64,000 nt of DNA from Chelonoidis abingdonii (taxonomy: Eukaryota; Chordata; Testudines; Testudinidae). A model generated the notes under the pieces. That model did not search any database. It was given only the letters and a program-made list of their open reading frames with translations, and was not told where the DNA came from. Both the position numbers and the translations under genes were made by a program. The stretch covers positions 24,737,946-24,801,945 of the forward strand of contig NC_133778.1 of assembly GCF_003597395.2 (NCBI RefSeq), in the 5' to 3' direction. Positions 13,690 to 24,060 of the stretch are shown here, piece by piece (position 1 is the stretch's first letter; each line of letters begins with the position of its first letter).

Positions 13690-14225
13690 TTTTACCCGAA
13701 AAAAAGGATAACAAACCAAAGTTTTTACTGCTAACTGGGAGTTGTGGATGTGCTTCCCTTCACCTCTGTATTTTCAGTGTCAGGTTGTAGAGGAATGTTT
13801 GGCAGCTGGAGGCGTCCCTTGGAGGTTGTGAGGTGGGTTGTAGGCAAATGAGTCTGAGCAGCAGATGAAAGAACTGGATTAATATCAGAACTATTGGGCG
13901 GATAGGTGGGGTGGGGGGAGAATAGGAGTAACAGTAAAGCTGAGAGGAAAGCACTGGGGAACCTGAGTATTGGGAGAGGGGGCAAGGCAGAAGTTGGAGC
14001 AGCTGGGAGGGAAGGGAGTGGGAGCCTGGCAGTGGCTGGAGGAGTGCGTGGCATGAGGAAAGTGGTGGACAGGCAGACAGTCTGGCTGACAGGGGAATGG
14101 GAGGAGCAGCGGAGCCTCAGCTGCACCTGGCCAGCTGGCATGAGGTTAGGAGGCATGATTGTGCTAGCTAGCAGAAGAAGATGAACTGCATGCAGCTGCA
14201 CGTTGGCTAGCACAAGCTCTGTTTA
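13690..14225. repeat. purine-rich GC-rich block, unclassified
   Basis: A G/A-rich strand with loose repeats of 'gggag', 'ggaa' and 'ctggc'. Long frames exist on both strands at once, including a 160-codon frame rich in P, L, S and T on the minus strand. That is what skewed composition produces and not evidence of coding. Confidence 0.4.
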
Positions 14226-14410
14226 TGAAGCAAAAGTGGAAGTGGAGAGAAATGTTACAGAGGCAGCCAGAGATGTACATTCCCCAAGTGCTTCTCAATT
14301 CATTCTGTTTTACTGACAATGCCTTTGGGAACTGCCTCCTGCTCAGCTCCTCCAACTCTCTCTAATCCCCTCAAACTATCCTAAAGGCCTCTGGCTATTA
14401 AAATCCTTAG

Positions 14411-14500
14411 GATCTGATTTTCAGAGGCTCCTAGCACTTAAAACTGCCATCAACATCAATGGGAGCTGGGAGTGCTCAGAATCTCTGAAAATCGCACCCT
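14411..14500. repeat. palindromic MITE-like repeat ('gattttcag' type)
   Basis: The ends 'gatctgattttcagag' and 'ctctgaaaatcgcacc' are near-complementary and enclose 'catcaatgggagc'. This is one member of a family of short palindromes with CAATGGGA centres seen repeatedly in this window. Confidence 0.6.
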
Positions 14501-14825
14501 AATGCTTGTACAGGAGACTTCATTCTCCTTTAGATGTTCAGTTGTGAAATTTCTGACTTTGTAAACCTTTTGTTGTTGTTGTTGCAGTTTATTTTACAGA
14601 TTTTCTTTTATTTTGCACAACAAAGAGTCAACCAGGTAATATTATGGCTGTTACCTGTGGCAAAAAGACTGTAACTTAGAGGACATATGGTAAAAGGCTG
14701 TTAAAGAAAAACGAATGGAAAAACTAACATTTCCTAGAATTTACTCATGTATTCTCTGTGTTCATCTTTGCCTTATTTATTTATGTTTATAATTAGCGAC
14801 TGCAGCATTTTAAGAGTATAGCTTA

Positions 14826-14912
14826 AGACCCCTGTTCGGCAACTTCTTGTGAGCAGGTGGGCTGCTGCAGCAGTGCAGGGTCCCAGTGAAGTCAGTTGCA
14901 GGACTGGGTCTA
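14826..14912. repeat. palindromic MITE-like repeat (decayed)
   Basis: It begins 'gacccctgttcggcaa', has the centre 'cccagtgaagtcag' and ends 'aggactgggtc'. It resembles the 'cctgttcagcaaag...ccattgaagtcaatggg' palindromic repeat of sauropsid genomes, strongly diverged. Confidence 0.4.
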
Positions 14913-15345
14913 CGTATGGTAATCTTATTAGGCACATTGTCACAAGATCATATTACTTAGGTGCCTATCCTTTAGTTGGTCCATAGAGGCAGACAGCTGT
15001 GTCCATTGAAGTTAATGATGTTTAGTGGAGGTGCAGAGTCTACTTGTGCAGAACACTTGCAGGATGGCGCACTGCCTGGCATTTTTATTGGGGAAGTTTT
15101 GCAAAATTAGAGAAAACTTACAAAGAAAACTGCAACAAAAACACACACACTGAGTGTTTTTTCAACAAAGAGGCATCTGAGGTATGTCTAGACATTTTGT
15201 TTAGTCCTTGACTAGTCTAATTTAATTTCCATGCAGGTGAAGTTATGAATATGGTAGAGTAGCTCCTAATATGGGGACAATGTTTCTAATGGTTAGGCTC
15301 AAGGGACCGGAGGGCAAGGCTCCTATGTTTAATTTCTGACTTTGT
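14913..15345. other. no gene; possible MIR fragment at 15295-15345
   Basis: 'ggttaggctcaagggac' and 'atttctgactttgtcactgtc' near 15290-15350 weakly suggest a MIR core abutting the next CR1. The rest is unremarkable. Confidence 0.3.
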
Positions 15346-15575
15346 CACTGTCTGAGATTCATAGACGGGACCTCTGTGATCATCTAGTCTGGCCTCCTAG
15401 ATAACACAGGCCACATAACTTCCCTGTATTAATTCCTGTTTGAACTAGAGCACAGGTTTTAGGAAAACATCCATTCTTGACTTAAAAAATTGGCAGTGAT
15501 GATCCACCATAACCCTTGGTAAATTGTTCCGATGATTAATTATCCTCGCTGTTAAAAATATGCACTTTCAGATCA
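15346..15575 (-). mobile_element. CR1 LINE 3'-end fragment, antisense
   Basis: Antisense CR1 3' UTR. It begins 'gattcatagacgggacc', followed by 'gtgatcatctagtctggcctcc' and 'acttccctgtattaattcc', and extends to 'attatcctcgctgttaaaaat'. It is 5'-truncated as usual for CR1 and belongs to a subfamily different from the long copy that follows. Many substitutions indicate age. Confidence 0.8.
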
Positions 15576-16312
15576 AAGATGCTACCTAGGAGAAAAATGC
15601 TATTAATAATAACAGCAAGAATAAGAAATAACAATCAGAGTTATAATAATAGTTCTCCACCTGTCAAGAGGAGACTCTGCTTCAGTGAAAGTTAAAAGTA
15701 GTGTTAACTGAGACACCTCTGTTACCAATGTTAGAGTTTAAAGGAAATGTATCCCAAAATAAACTCAGTTAAATGTCAAAACATTCTCCTTCTGGAAAGC
15801 ACAATTTTCTTTGTATGCAGAAGGTCTTTCTTGGCTCCTCTCTGTGTGTTCTCTTTAGCATTAAAAAATAAACACAAGCAACATATCCTTAAAATAACTT
15901 TCTGAACTTGAGTCATCTTCATATCCCAGAAGCCCTTCAAATGAATGGTCTGTCAAACACAGTGCAGAACTGGGAATTAAAACCACTGAATGTAAGATAT
16001 TAGAGACAATATACCGATTCCTCAGGTCACCCTGTTTGCAAGCAAAGTTCACCTTAATGTTTCACACTGTCTTTGTGTCTACAGAGTGTATTATTCCACT
16101 TTCTGTGTTTAACAAATAGTCTTTGGAACAAAAAAGTCTGTTACATTTCCAAATACTGTGTTGGTGGGAGCCTCACAGCAATCATCCAATTAGTGTAAAT
16201 TTTTAATGTAGCTATTGCGTTCTGAACAAGGACAAACACCAGTGAAGAAGGACAAATGGAAGAATATCTAACTGTGGCAATGACCAGAAACAAAGCAGGT
16301 TTTTCATAGAAT

Positions 16313-16544
16313 CAGGGCCGGCTCCAGGTACCAGCAAAGGAAGCAGGTGTCTGAGGCAGCCAATAGAAAGGGGCAGCATTCCATCCGTTATTGGTGTGGC
16401 ACGTCTGGATCTTCGGCAGCAATTCGGCAGCGGGTCCTTCATTCCCAATCTTTCTCTTTGGCGGCACTTTGGTGGCAGCTCAATCGGGTTTTTCTTTTTT
16501 TCTTCTTTGCTGCTGGGGCGGCAAAACAGCTGGAGCCGGCCCTG
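16313..16544. mobile_element. non-autonomous hAT transposon (232 bp) in the CR1 tail
   Basis: The termini are CAGGGCCGGCTCCAG at the left and its exact reverse complement CTGGAGCCGGCCCTG at the right, a 15-bp terminal inverted repeat. The flanks are catagaat (16305-16312) and gatagaat (16545-16552), a 7/8 match of hAT length. The interior has 'gaagcaggtgtctgaggcagcc' and a T-rich run. The flanking octamer is also the CR1 tail repeat unit, so the flank identity is only partly independent evidence for a TSD. Confidence 0.85.
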
Positions 16545-17439
16545 GATAGAATCATAGAAATGTAGGACTGTAAGGGACCTTGGTAGGTCATCTAGTCCAG
16601 TCCCCTGCACTGAGGCAGGACTAAGTATTATTTTTCTAGACCATTCCTGACAGCTGTTTTTCTAAGCTGTTCTTAAAAACCTCCAATTCTGGAGATTCCA
16701 CAGCCTTCCTAAGTAATTTGTTACAGTGCTTTACCCTGACAGTCTGGAAGTTTTTTCCTAATGTCTGACCTAAATCTCCCTTGCTGCAATTTAAGGCCAT
16801 TGCTTCTTGTCCTGTCCTCACTGGATAAGAACAATAGTTTATCTCCCTCCTCTTTATAGCAACCTTTTATGTACTTGAAGACTTATGTCTCCTCCCCCCG
16901 CAGTCTTCTCTTCTCCAGACTAAATAAACGCATTTTTTTTCAATCTTTCCCTGACCTCTAATCATTTTTGTTACTCTCCTCTGGACTTTCTCCAATTTGT
17001 CCTCATCTTTCCCAAAGTGTGGTACTAAGAACTGGACACAGTACTATCAGTGCTGAGTACAGGGCTGCCCGGGGGGCGGGGGGGGGCAAGTGGGGCAATT
17101 TGCCCCAGGCCCCTAGCTCCGCAGGGGCCCCCAAGAGAATGGCTGAGGGTCCCGCCCCGGCCAGACCCCGGCTCCGCCCCTCACCCGGAGTCTCAGCGCA
17201 TCCAGCAGCATCCCTGAATAGTGCTGCAGCATGGCTTCAGCGGGGCTCCTGAGCTCTGCCCTGCTCAGAGCCGCGTGGTCAGAAGGCGGGGCTGAGAGTT
17301 CCAACGGGGCCTGAGCTCCCTCCACTCAGCCTGGAACTCACAGCCCTGCCCTCTTACCACACAGTTCTGAGTGGGGAGGAGCTCAGGGGCCCTGCCGGAG
17401 CCACGCTGCAGCTGTCTAGGGGCGGTCCTGGATGGGCTG

Positions 17440-17800
17440 AGGCTTTGGGTGAGGGGGAAGCCAGGGGTAAGGGGCCAGGGCGGGTGGGGTTGGATAAGGA
17501 GCAGGGAGTCCCAGGGACAGGGAGTGGGCAGAGGTTGGGGGGGCAGTCAAGTGACAGGGAACATCAGGATTGGATCGTAGGCTTTCTAGGGGTCTGTCAG
17601 GACTCAGCGGGGGGGGGGGGGGGATAGGGGTCAGGGCAGTCAGGGGACAGGGAGCAGGGGTGGGGTCCCAGGGTGGTGGTGGGATCTCTGGGGGATGGTG
17701 AGGGGGCAAGGAGCAGGATGGGTCGGGGATTCTGAGGGGGTGGGCAGTTGAGGGGAAGGAAGTGGGTGGGGGTTGGATGGGAGCAGGGCCAGGTTGTCTG
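17440..17800. repeat. G-rich degenerate minisatellite
   Basis: The top strand is strongly G-rich, with recurring words 'cagtcaggggacagggagcagg', 'ggggttggat' and 'gggattctgaggggg' at irregular spacing of roughly 40-60 bp. A run of 15 G lies near 17609-17623. Potential G-quadruplex-forming tracts are abundant. The proline-rich minus-strand frame here is a composition artefact. Confidence 0.65.
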
Positions 17801-18104
17801 GGATGCACAGCCTTCCCTACCCTAAAGCTCATTCAACAGTTTGAGGCTTTTAGAAGAGCTAAGCTGTTAGGTTTTCCATTAGGGCTACCATCGCTTTCAC
17901 TTGTCAAATGCCAAATTATAGTCTATATTTAATTTCAGTGCCTTAGGGAGATTCATGTCAGGGGAGGGTAGCTTCATTTAAAGTTAGCCACAGGGAGAGG
18001 GATCACATGAGAAGAGCAATATCCTATACCACCTAGCTCCTTCCCAACCCTACCAAGGGAGACCCCCCTCCCCTGCAATCCCTGATGCTTAAGAGGGGTT
18101 AATT

Positions 18105-18327
18105 CAGTGGTTCTCAAACTTTTGTCCTGGTGACCCCTTTCACATAGCAAACCTCTGAGTGCGATCCCTCCCCCTCTTATACATTAAAAACATTTTTTTA
18201 TATATTTAACACTATTATAAATGCTGGAGGCAAAGTAGGGTTTGAGGTGCAAGCTGACAGCTCGCGACCCCCAGTTATACTCTCGTGACCCCCTGAGGGA
18301 TCCCAACCCCCAGTTTGAGAACCCCTG
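18105..18327. mobile_element. non-autonomous hAT transposon (223 bp), nested
   Basis: It starts CAGTGGTTCTCAAAC and ends GTTTGAGAACCCCTG, complementary at 14/15. The TSD is ggttaatt (18097-18104) versus gattaatt (18328-18335), 7/8. The interior 'ggtgacccctttcacatagcaa' and 'gacagctcgcgacccc' is a recurrent turtle hAT-derived repeat. It sits inside the composite element, so it either travelled with it or arrived later. Confidence 0.85.
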
Positions 18328-18532
18328 GATTAATTTAATTTTAGCACCCTGTGTCCATTCACATGCATGTGCTATTTTGAGCATTTCAGTCTCATAACAT
18401 ACGTTCATCCTAGACTCTGGAACAAGCTCAAATGCTCAGTTTGTGGAGTATATACATAAGCTATACTAAAGACAAACCCACAGTAACCGTCTCCAGTTTG
18501 TGAGGGACCCCATGGAGCCAGTCTCTAGGAAA

Positions 18533-18775
18533 CAGATAAATGCATGGAGGTTAAGTCCATTAATGGCTATTAGCCGGAATGGGTAAGGAATGGTGTCCCT
18601 AGCCTCTGTTTGTCAGAGGGTGGAGATGGATGTCAGGAGAGAGATCACTGGATTATTACCTGTTAGGTTCACTCCCTCTGGGGCACTTGGCATTGGGCAT
18701 TGTAGGTGGACAGGATACTGGGCTGGAAGGACCTTTGGTTTGATCCAGTATGGCTGTTCTTATATTCTAACCTAA
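18533..18775 (+). mobile_element. CR1 LINE 3' UTR fragment, sense, nested
   Basis: Characteristic CR1 3' end: 'gataaatgcatggaggttaag', 'aatggtgtccctagcctctg', 'gatactgggctggaaggacc' and the terminal 'cagtatggctgttctta'. It is heavily 5'-truncated. It belongs to a subfamily different from the host CR1 and lies in the opposite orientation. Confidence 0.85.
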
Positions 18776-19265
18776 ATGAAGCCAAAGTTATGGAGACAGA
18801 TACAAGTCAAGGAAGCCAACAGAGTATTAGAAACCTGGAAAAATCTCTGACTGGATGGGCTCAGGTGTTTGGTCACAAGCTGAGGTGGTTCAAAAGTTTT
18901 GGATTTTTTTTAAGCAGAATTTTATTGTTTCGTTAAACAATCAAACACAGCAAGCAGCAAATATTTGGCCACACGCTGCTGTAACCCCAAACCATATTCA
19001 GGTTTTGGCAGACTAATTTCAGCTTTTCAATTAAAAAAACCACAACAAATTTTGAAGGAAAGCAGACATTGTCCGTGATTTTTTCTGCTTTTTAAAAACC
19101 CCTAGTTTTCGATCCAAAAAAAGGTTTGGTGGAAAATATTTGTCCAAGCGTTTTAGTGAGCTTTAGTGCCTTTTAGCACTAGCTGATGCTGAGAATCAGT
19201 GATACCTTGTAAAGAAGTTTTCTCAAAACTGGGTTTGTGCCAAGATGCGGAGGGTTTATTTTTCC

Positions 19266-19421
19266 CAGGGCCACACGTGGGCTGGGGAGGGGGGCAGGTG
19301 GGGAAATTTGCGCCGGGCCCTGCAGGGGCCCGCATTAGAATATAATATTGCAATTTTTTTTATGGAAGGGGTCCCTCAAAGTGCTTTGCCCCAGGCCCTC
19401 TGAATCCTCTGGGCGGCCCTG
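19266..19421. mobile_element. short hAT-like copy forming the right end of the composite
   Basis: It begins cagggccacacgtgggctgg and ends ctctgggcggccctg. The interior includes 'gggccctgcaggggccc' and 'ttttatggaaggggtccc', typical of a short non-autonomous family. The 8 bp to its left (atttttcc) do not match the 8 bp to its right (gctgagta), which pair instead with the terminus at 17060. Confidence 0.6.
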
Positions 19422-20000
19422 GCTGAGTAGAGTGGTAGAATTACCGCTCGTATTTTGCTTATAACACTTCTGCCAATACATCATAGGATGCTGTTTGCTT
19501 TTTTTGCAACAGCATTGCACTGTTGACTCATATTTAGTTTTTGATCCACTATCACCTCCAGATCCTTTTCCGCAGTACTCCTTCCTAGGCAGTTGTCACT
19601 TTCCACTTTGTATTTGTGCAACTGATTATTCCTTCCTAAATGTAGTACTTTGTATTTGTCCTTAGTGAATTACATGCTATTTATTTCGGACCATTTCTCC
19701 AGTTTGTCAAGATAATTTTGAATTCTAATCCTATCTTCCAGAGCACTTGCAATCTCTCCCAGTTTAGCATTTTCTGCAAACTTTATAAGTGTACTCTTTT
19801 TGCCATCATCCAAATAATTTATGAAGACTCTGTAGAGAATAGGACCCAGGACAGATCCCTGCAAGCCCCCACTTGATATGTCCTTTCAGCTTGATTGTGA
19901 AACATTGATAACTATTCTCTGAATACAGTTCTCTCCAGTTGTGTATCCACCTTATAATAGGTTCATCTAGGCTACATTTCCCTAGTTTGCTTATGAGAAG

Positions 20001-20494
20001 TGTGGAAGTAGGGAAAGAATTGACAAGGATTTGTAGGGGATCTTAATGCATGTCAGTCTGTTAGCAAGAGTCAGGCTAGCAGTTAACAAGAGTTAGGCCA
20101 GCTGTAACCCTAATGACGCGAGACTTGTAGAAGCGAGGATGGTGTGAGGCGAGTGGGAAAGAACTGTGTGAGAAGTTGTCACGACTTTGCACTGATAACC
20201 AAATATGTAGACTGACGTCTTCTAGAAATGAGAAAAATAAGATAGCAGGATGGCCTATGTATTAAACAAAATGCAGCTGTTGCTTTTTATTGTCAGTATT
20301 ATTGCTTGTTATTGTCTGTAACAAAGGTATAAATGCTTGCTGTAATTGTTTACCTGTTGAGAGACCTGTCTGGGACTGGGGCGACCCTGTGTCCTAGGGC
20401 ACTCCCTCCCTCATTGCAATTGCTGGAGAAATAATAAAGTATTTGATTTTGCTGCACCCAAACAAAAAAGCGAGAACTGAGTTTTTCTCCAACA
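20001..20494 (+). mobile_element. solo LTR of an endogenous retrovirus (494 bp)
   Basis: It begins TGTGGAAGTAGGG and ends TTCTCCAACA (TG...CA), flanked by gaag on both sides (19997-20000 and 20495-20498). The adjoining CR1 sequence is continuous once the LTR is removed. A 4-bp duplication is typical of gammaretrovirus-like (class I) elements. A TATA-like box (tataaatg, about 20329) and AATAAA (20433-20438) lie in plausible order for U3-R-U5 on the + strand. There is no internal viral sequence, so it is the product of LTR-LTR recombination. Confidence 0.85.
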
Positions 20495-21392
20495 GAAGTT
20501 AATATAAGACAGTTTCAAAAGCCTTACTAAAGTTCAGATATATTATATCTACTGCACTCGCCCCCATCCACGAGGCTTGTTGCCCTGTCAAATAAGCATA
20601 TTAGTTTGACATGATTTGTTCTTATCACCTTATCTTTTAGGTGCTTACAAACTGATAGATTATTTGCTCCATTATCTTTCTCATTATAGACCAGTTAAGG
20701 TGACTTATTCCCCTTATTTGCTCTTTTCCAGTCCTTTGGAATCTCTCCCATCCTTCATGAATTCTCGGAGATTATTACTAATAGCTCAGAAATCTTCTCG
20801 GCCAGTTCTTTAATTATTCTAGGATGTATTTCATCAGGCCTTGCTAGTGTGAAGACATTCAAATTGCCTAAGTAATTCTTAACTTGTTCTTTTCCTATTT
20901 TAGCCTCATATCCAACCCCATTTACACTGATGTTCACTATGTTAGCTGTCCAATCACTGCTAACTTTTTGGGTGAAAACTGACCAAAAAAAAGTCATTAA
21001 CACTTTGGCCATTGCTGCATGTTCTGTTAGTGTCTTTTCCTATTCAGTGAGCAATGGGCCTACCCCTGTCCTTGCTTCTAATGTATTTGTCAAAAGTTTT
21101 GTTGTTATCCTTTGTGTCCCTAGCTGGTGTAATCTTGTATTGTGCCTTGACCTTTCTAATCTTGTCCCTACATGCTTGTGTGTTTTTTTTAACATTCATC
21201 CTTTGTAATTTGACCTAATTTCCATTTTTTGTATTAATCTTTTTTGAGTTTCAGGTCATTGAAGATCTCCTGGTTAAGCTAGGGTGGTCACTAACCACAC
21301 TTCCTATCTTTCCTGTGCATTGGGATAGTTTGCTCTTGTGCTCTTAATGTCTCTTTAAAAAACTGCTAAGTCTCCTGAACTCTATTTTCCCT

Positions 21393-21880
21393 TCATCTTG
21401 CTTCCCACGGGATTTTACCTACCAATTCTCTGAGTTTGGTAAAGCCAGCTTTCTGCAAGTGCATTGTCTTTATTCTGCTGTTTTCCCTCCTACCATTCCT
21501 TAGAATCATGAACTTTATTATTTCATGATCACTTTCATCCAGGTTCCCTTCCACCTTCAAATTCTCAACCAGTTCCCCACTATTTGTCAGAATCAAATCT
21601 AGAATAGCCTCTTCCCTGCTTGCTTTCTCCACCTTCTGTAATAAAAATGTGTCTCCAATGCATTCCAAGAACTTGCTGGATAATTTGTGCCCTGCTGTAT
21701 TATTTTCCCAGCACATGTCTGGGTAACTGGAGTCCTCCATCGGCACCAAGTCCTGTACTTTGGTTGGTTTTGTTAGTTATTAAAAAAACCCCCTCATCTA
21801 TCTCTTCTTCCTGGTTAGGTGGTCTATAATAGACCCCTACCATGACATCACACTTGTTTTTTACCCCTTTTGTATGTACG
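21393..21880 (-). pseudogene. CR1 ORF2 endonuclease C-terminal fragment
   Basis: The minus-strand translation gives the conserved CR1 block V-G-V-Y-Y-R-P-P-N-Q-E-E-E (about 21800-21840). After a frame change it gives a 118-codon stretch with '[20 protein letters not shown]', '[13 protein letters not shown]' and '[11 protein letters not shown]'. These correspond to the C-terminal part of the apurinic-type endonuclease, including the S-D-H motif. The first catalytic half and the reverse transcriptase frame are absent or broken here. It is a remnant inside the antisense CR1 and not a host gene. Confidence 0.8.
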
Positions 21881-21929
21881 CAATGCTTGCAAAAAGCCTC
21901 AGGCATCAAGGCATAAACAACTACTAACA

Positions 21930-22041
21930 GATGATGGGTAGGAAGAAAAATTCCCCTTGGGGCAGGGCATGCTTTCTGAATGAGGGCCAGAGAAGGACGT
22001 TGGACTAGATAGACCACTCATCTGATCTGCCGTGTTCCTAA
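21930..22041 (+). mobile_element. CR1-type 3' tail fragment, sense
   Basis: 'atgggtaggaagaaaaattccc', 'ggacgttggactagatagacc' and 'ctgatctgccgtgttcct' form the 3' terminus of an older CR1 subfamily. It abuts the 5' breakpoint of the antisense CR1. Confidence 0.55.
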
Positions 22042-23100
22042 TTCAGAATTTATTGCTTTGTTTTGCTCCAGATGTCATTTCAGCACTTTGAGATACTTGC
22101 TGGCACTCAGAGATTTTGCTGTGTAAATAGTACATTTTAAAACCTCTTGCATATTAGTGAAATGGCATTGCAGATGTGAGTCATGGGTCTGCTTTTACAG
22201 GATTGGCCTTAGCACAATTTGACCTGAAATTGTTTCACAAGAGATGAAACTGTCTTAATCACTGTTCTCACTTGTGATCTGAAATATATTATAGCTTGAT
22301 GGGTTGTTCTGATATCCCTGTCCTAAAATAGAGCCATTGAGCTTTTGAGAGAAAGGAACACAAATACCAAGAGAATTCCAGGACTGGTTATTACTAGTCT
22401 ATCTGAGATACATTTAAGGACATGGGTCAATGGAAAGCTTCTTTGTCACTGTAGTTTTAAAATATGACTTATATGAAGGACAAAGACTGAAGATCCAGTT
22501 AGCCTTATGACAGTGAGAACATAAAACACTGTGATTGAAATGTGCTAAGTATTAAATACAGGACCCTAATTACTGGAACTGATGGGGCTGGGGAGGGGAA
22601 TCATTTAACATTTGACAGAGCAAAATGTAATTATTGTAAACCTGGTGATAGGGCAGGTAAATGATTTGCTCCCCAAATTAAAAAGTTGAACCAATTTAAT
22701 TATATCTCAGCTGAGAAAAACAGCAATGAGAAGACTGTTTCAGATTGGTGAAAAATTAATGAAGTCTTTAATGAACTTTATGGTAAATTATATAAAACAG
22801 AGGTAACTTAATAAAGACAGATTTTTTTTTAAAAGCAGAGATTAGATTTTCTGAGCTTTAAAAGATAAAGAAAGAAAATAACGCGAGTAGAATCTTGTCT
22901 TCTGTGTGGGTAGATTCTGCAAGGCATAAAAGTACTGAAAACAGAGAATGCCAATGAATGATGGGTTCACAAGTGAGATTAATGAGTAGTTTAGTTTTTT
23001 CCATTTTGGTCTCCAAATCTGATTAGAAAGCAATCTGAAAACATTGTACATTAACCAAAACTGTCAACATTTCACTTTTTGATGAATATATGAAGAGGGA
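22042..23100. other. no gene; AT-rich, possibly conserved noncoding
   Basis: Low-CpG, AT-rich sequence free of recognisable repeats, especially 22600-22850. No frame with splice context was seen. Confidence 0.35.
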
Positions 23101-23102
23101 CA

Positions 23103-23120
23103 CGCACACACACACACACA
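23103..23120. repeat. (CA)n microsatellite
   Basis: A cgcacacacacacacaca run, about eight CA units. Confidence 0.85.
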
Positions 23121-23516
23121 AAGTCACATTTCATACAATGAAGTTTTTGCCAGTTTTTCTGTAAGTGAAGAGCAGATTTTGATAGTGAAACTGACTAGAT
23201 GCTTTTTGAAAATGAAAACTGAGAGGATCAAAAGGCAAATTCAGTTTGCAACTGGGAAAACAGCTCTTCTTGCATTTAGATGCAATCAGCACAGTGCCTT
23301 CCATCTGAGAATCTCTAAGCATTTCTGAAACACCAGTGAATGTTCCTCACAACCCTACCTCTGTGAGGTAGGTGTGGTATTACTGCATCAGATACTTCAC
23401 TGGTGTAAATGGGCAAAACTCCTCTGAGGTCAATGGCGTTACTCCCATTTAGATCAGCAAAGAATTTCCCTGTTCTACAGATGGAGAAATTTTGGTACTG
23501 TTACATAATGGAAGTA

Positions 23517-23611
23517 GATTTTCAAAAGCACAAATGGCAGTTAGGTGCCTAATTCCCATTGACTTTCAATAGGAGTTGGGCACCTACCAGTCCTTTGGGC
23601 CTCTGAAAATC
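23517..23611. repeat. palindromic MITE-like repeat ('gattttcaaaag' type)
   Basis: Left 'gattttcaaaagcac', right 'ggcctctgaaaatc'. The centre 'cccattgactttcaataggag' and the paired 'ggcagttaggtgcctaatt' and 'gttgggcacctacc' give a diverged hairpin of about 95 bp. A related decayed piece ('ggtgtaaatgggcaaaactcc', 'ggcgttactcccatttag') lies just upstream at 23398-23455. Confidence 0.65.
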
Positions 23612-24060
23612 TAACCTTACCTAATTTGCCAAAGGTCACATTTTGAAAGTTTGTGGCAGAGTCAGCCCTAGAACCATGACCTCCTTCAGTCTGGTCTAAT
23701 TCATGCCTGGTTATCAAATACAAGGGGGACCAAAAAGCAAGCCTTTGACCCCATCCCTCAGAGCTCTGCTGTGAAGTCTACAGCTATAGCTGAGGAATGG
23801 GGCCATACTCATTCCTTGTTCTTCCATCATACAGCTCCTTTGAAACAACAGCACAATCATAAAAACCCTACTGGATTTGTAATTGCACAAAAGTGGTGAA
23901 ATGACCACATTTTCCTAGTTCATAAAATTTTTCAGTGCATAATGATTTGCACAACTCTAATATTTTTGCTGCATATCTGTGTTCTAGATAGTATCGTCTC
24001 ACACACAGACAGTAAGCGAAAAACCATTGCAAGAGAGACATTGATACTATGAAAGCAATG

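Larger units (their letters stand above)
17060..19421. mobile_element. composite hAT-like element (2362 bp) with perfect 8-bp TSD
   Basis: The left terminus CAGGGCTGCCCGG and the complement of the right terminus, CAGGGCCGCCCAG, match at 11/13. Both sides are flanked by gctgagta (17052-17059 and 19422-19429), an exact 8-bp duplication lying within CR1 sequence that continues across the gap. Inside are a G-rich minisatellite, a 223-bp hAT, a CR1 3' fragment, AT-rich filler and, at the right end, what looks like a complete short copy of the same family (19266-19421). No transposase frame is visible. It could be a composite mobilised as one unit, or a short element enlarged by later insertions. 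Confidence 0.8.
16305..21890 (-). mobile_element. long CR1 LINE copy, antisense, interrupted by three insertions
   Basis: CR1 is a non-LTR retrotransposon whose ORF2 encodes an endonuclease (EN) and a reverse transcriptase. The element reads on the minus strand, so its 3' end is on the left with a (ATTCTATG)-type tail (16305-16312 and 16545-16560). CR1 sequence occupies 16545-17059, 19430-20000 and 20495 to about 21890. The pieces join perfectly once the inserts are removed. The rightmost part encodes the EN C-terminal region. The 5' end is truncated inside EN. Frameshifts and stops make it inactive. Insertions: a small hAT at 16313, a 2.36-kb composite hAT at 17060, and a solo LTR at 20001. 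Confidence 0.9.

Noticed and set aside
13731..14213. 160-codon P/L/S/T-rich minus-strand frame
   Set aside because: Purine-skewed DNA gives open frames on both strands at once. There is no domain, no splice context and no signal peptide pattern.
17416..17832. 138-codon proline-rich minus-strand frame
   Set aside because: It is the complement of a G-rich degenerate minisatellite and not a gene.
21393..21749. 118-codon frame as a host gene
   Set aside because: It is recognisable as the endonuclease C-terminus of CR1, inside a broken antisense element.
23103..23120. CRISPR-like or regulatory repeat
   Set aside because: A plain CA microsatellite. No spaced direct repeats of CRISPR type occur anywhere in the window.
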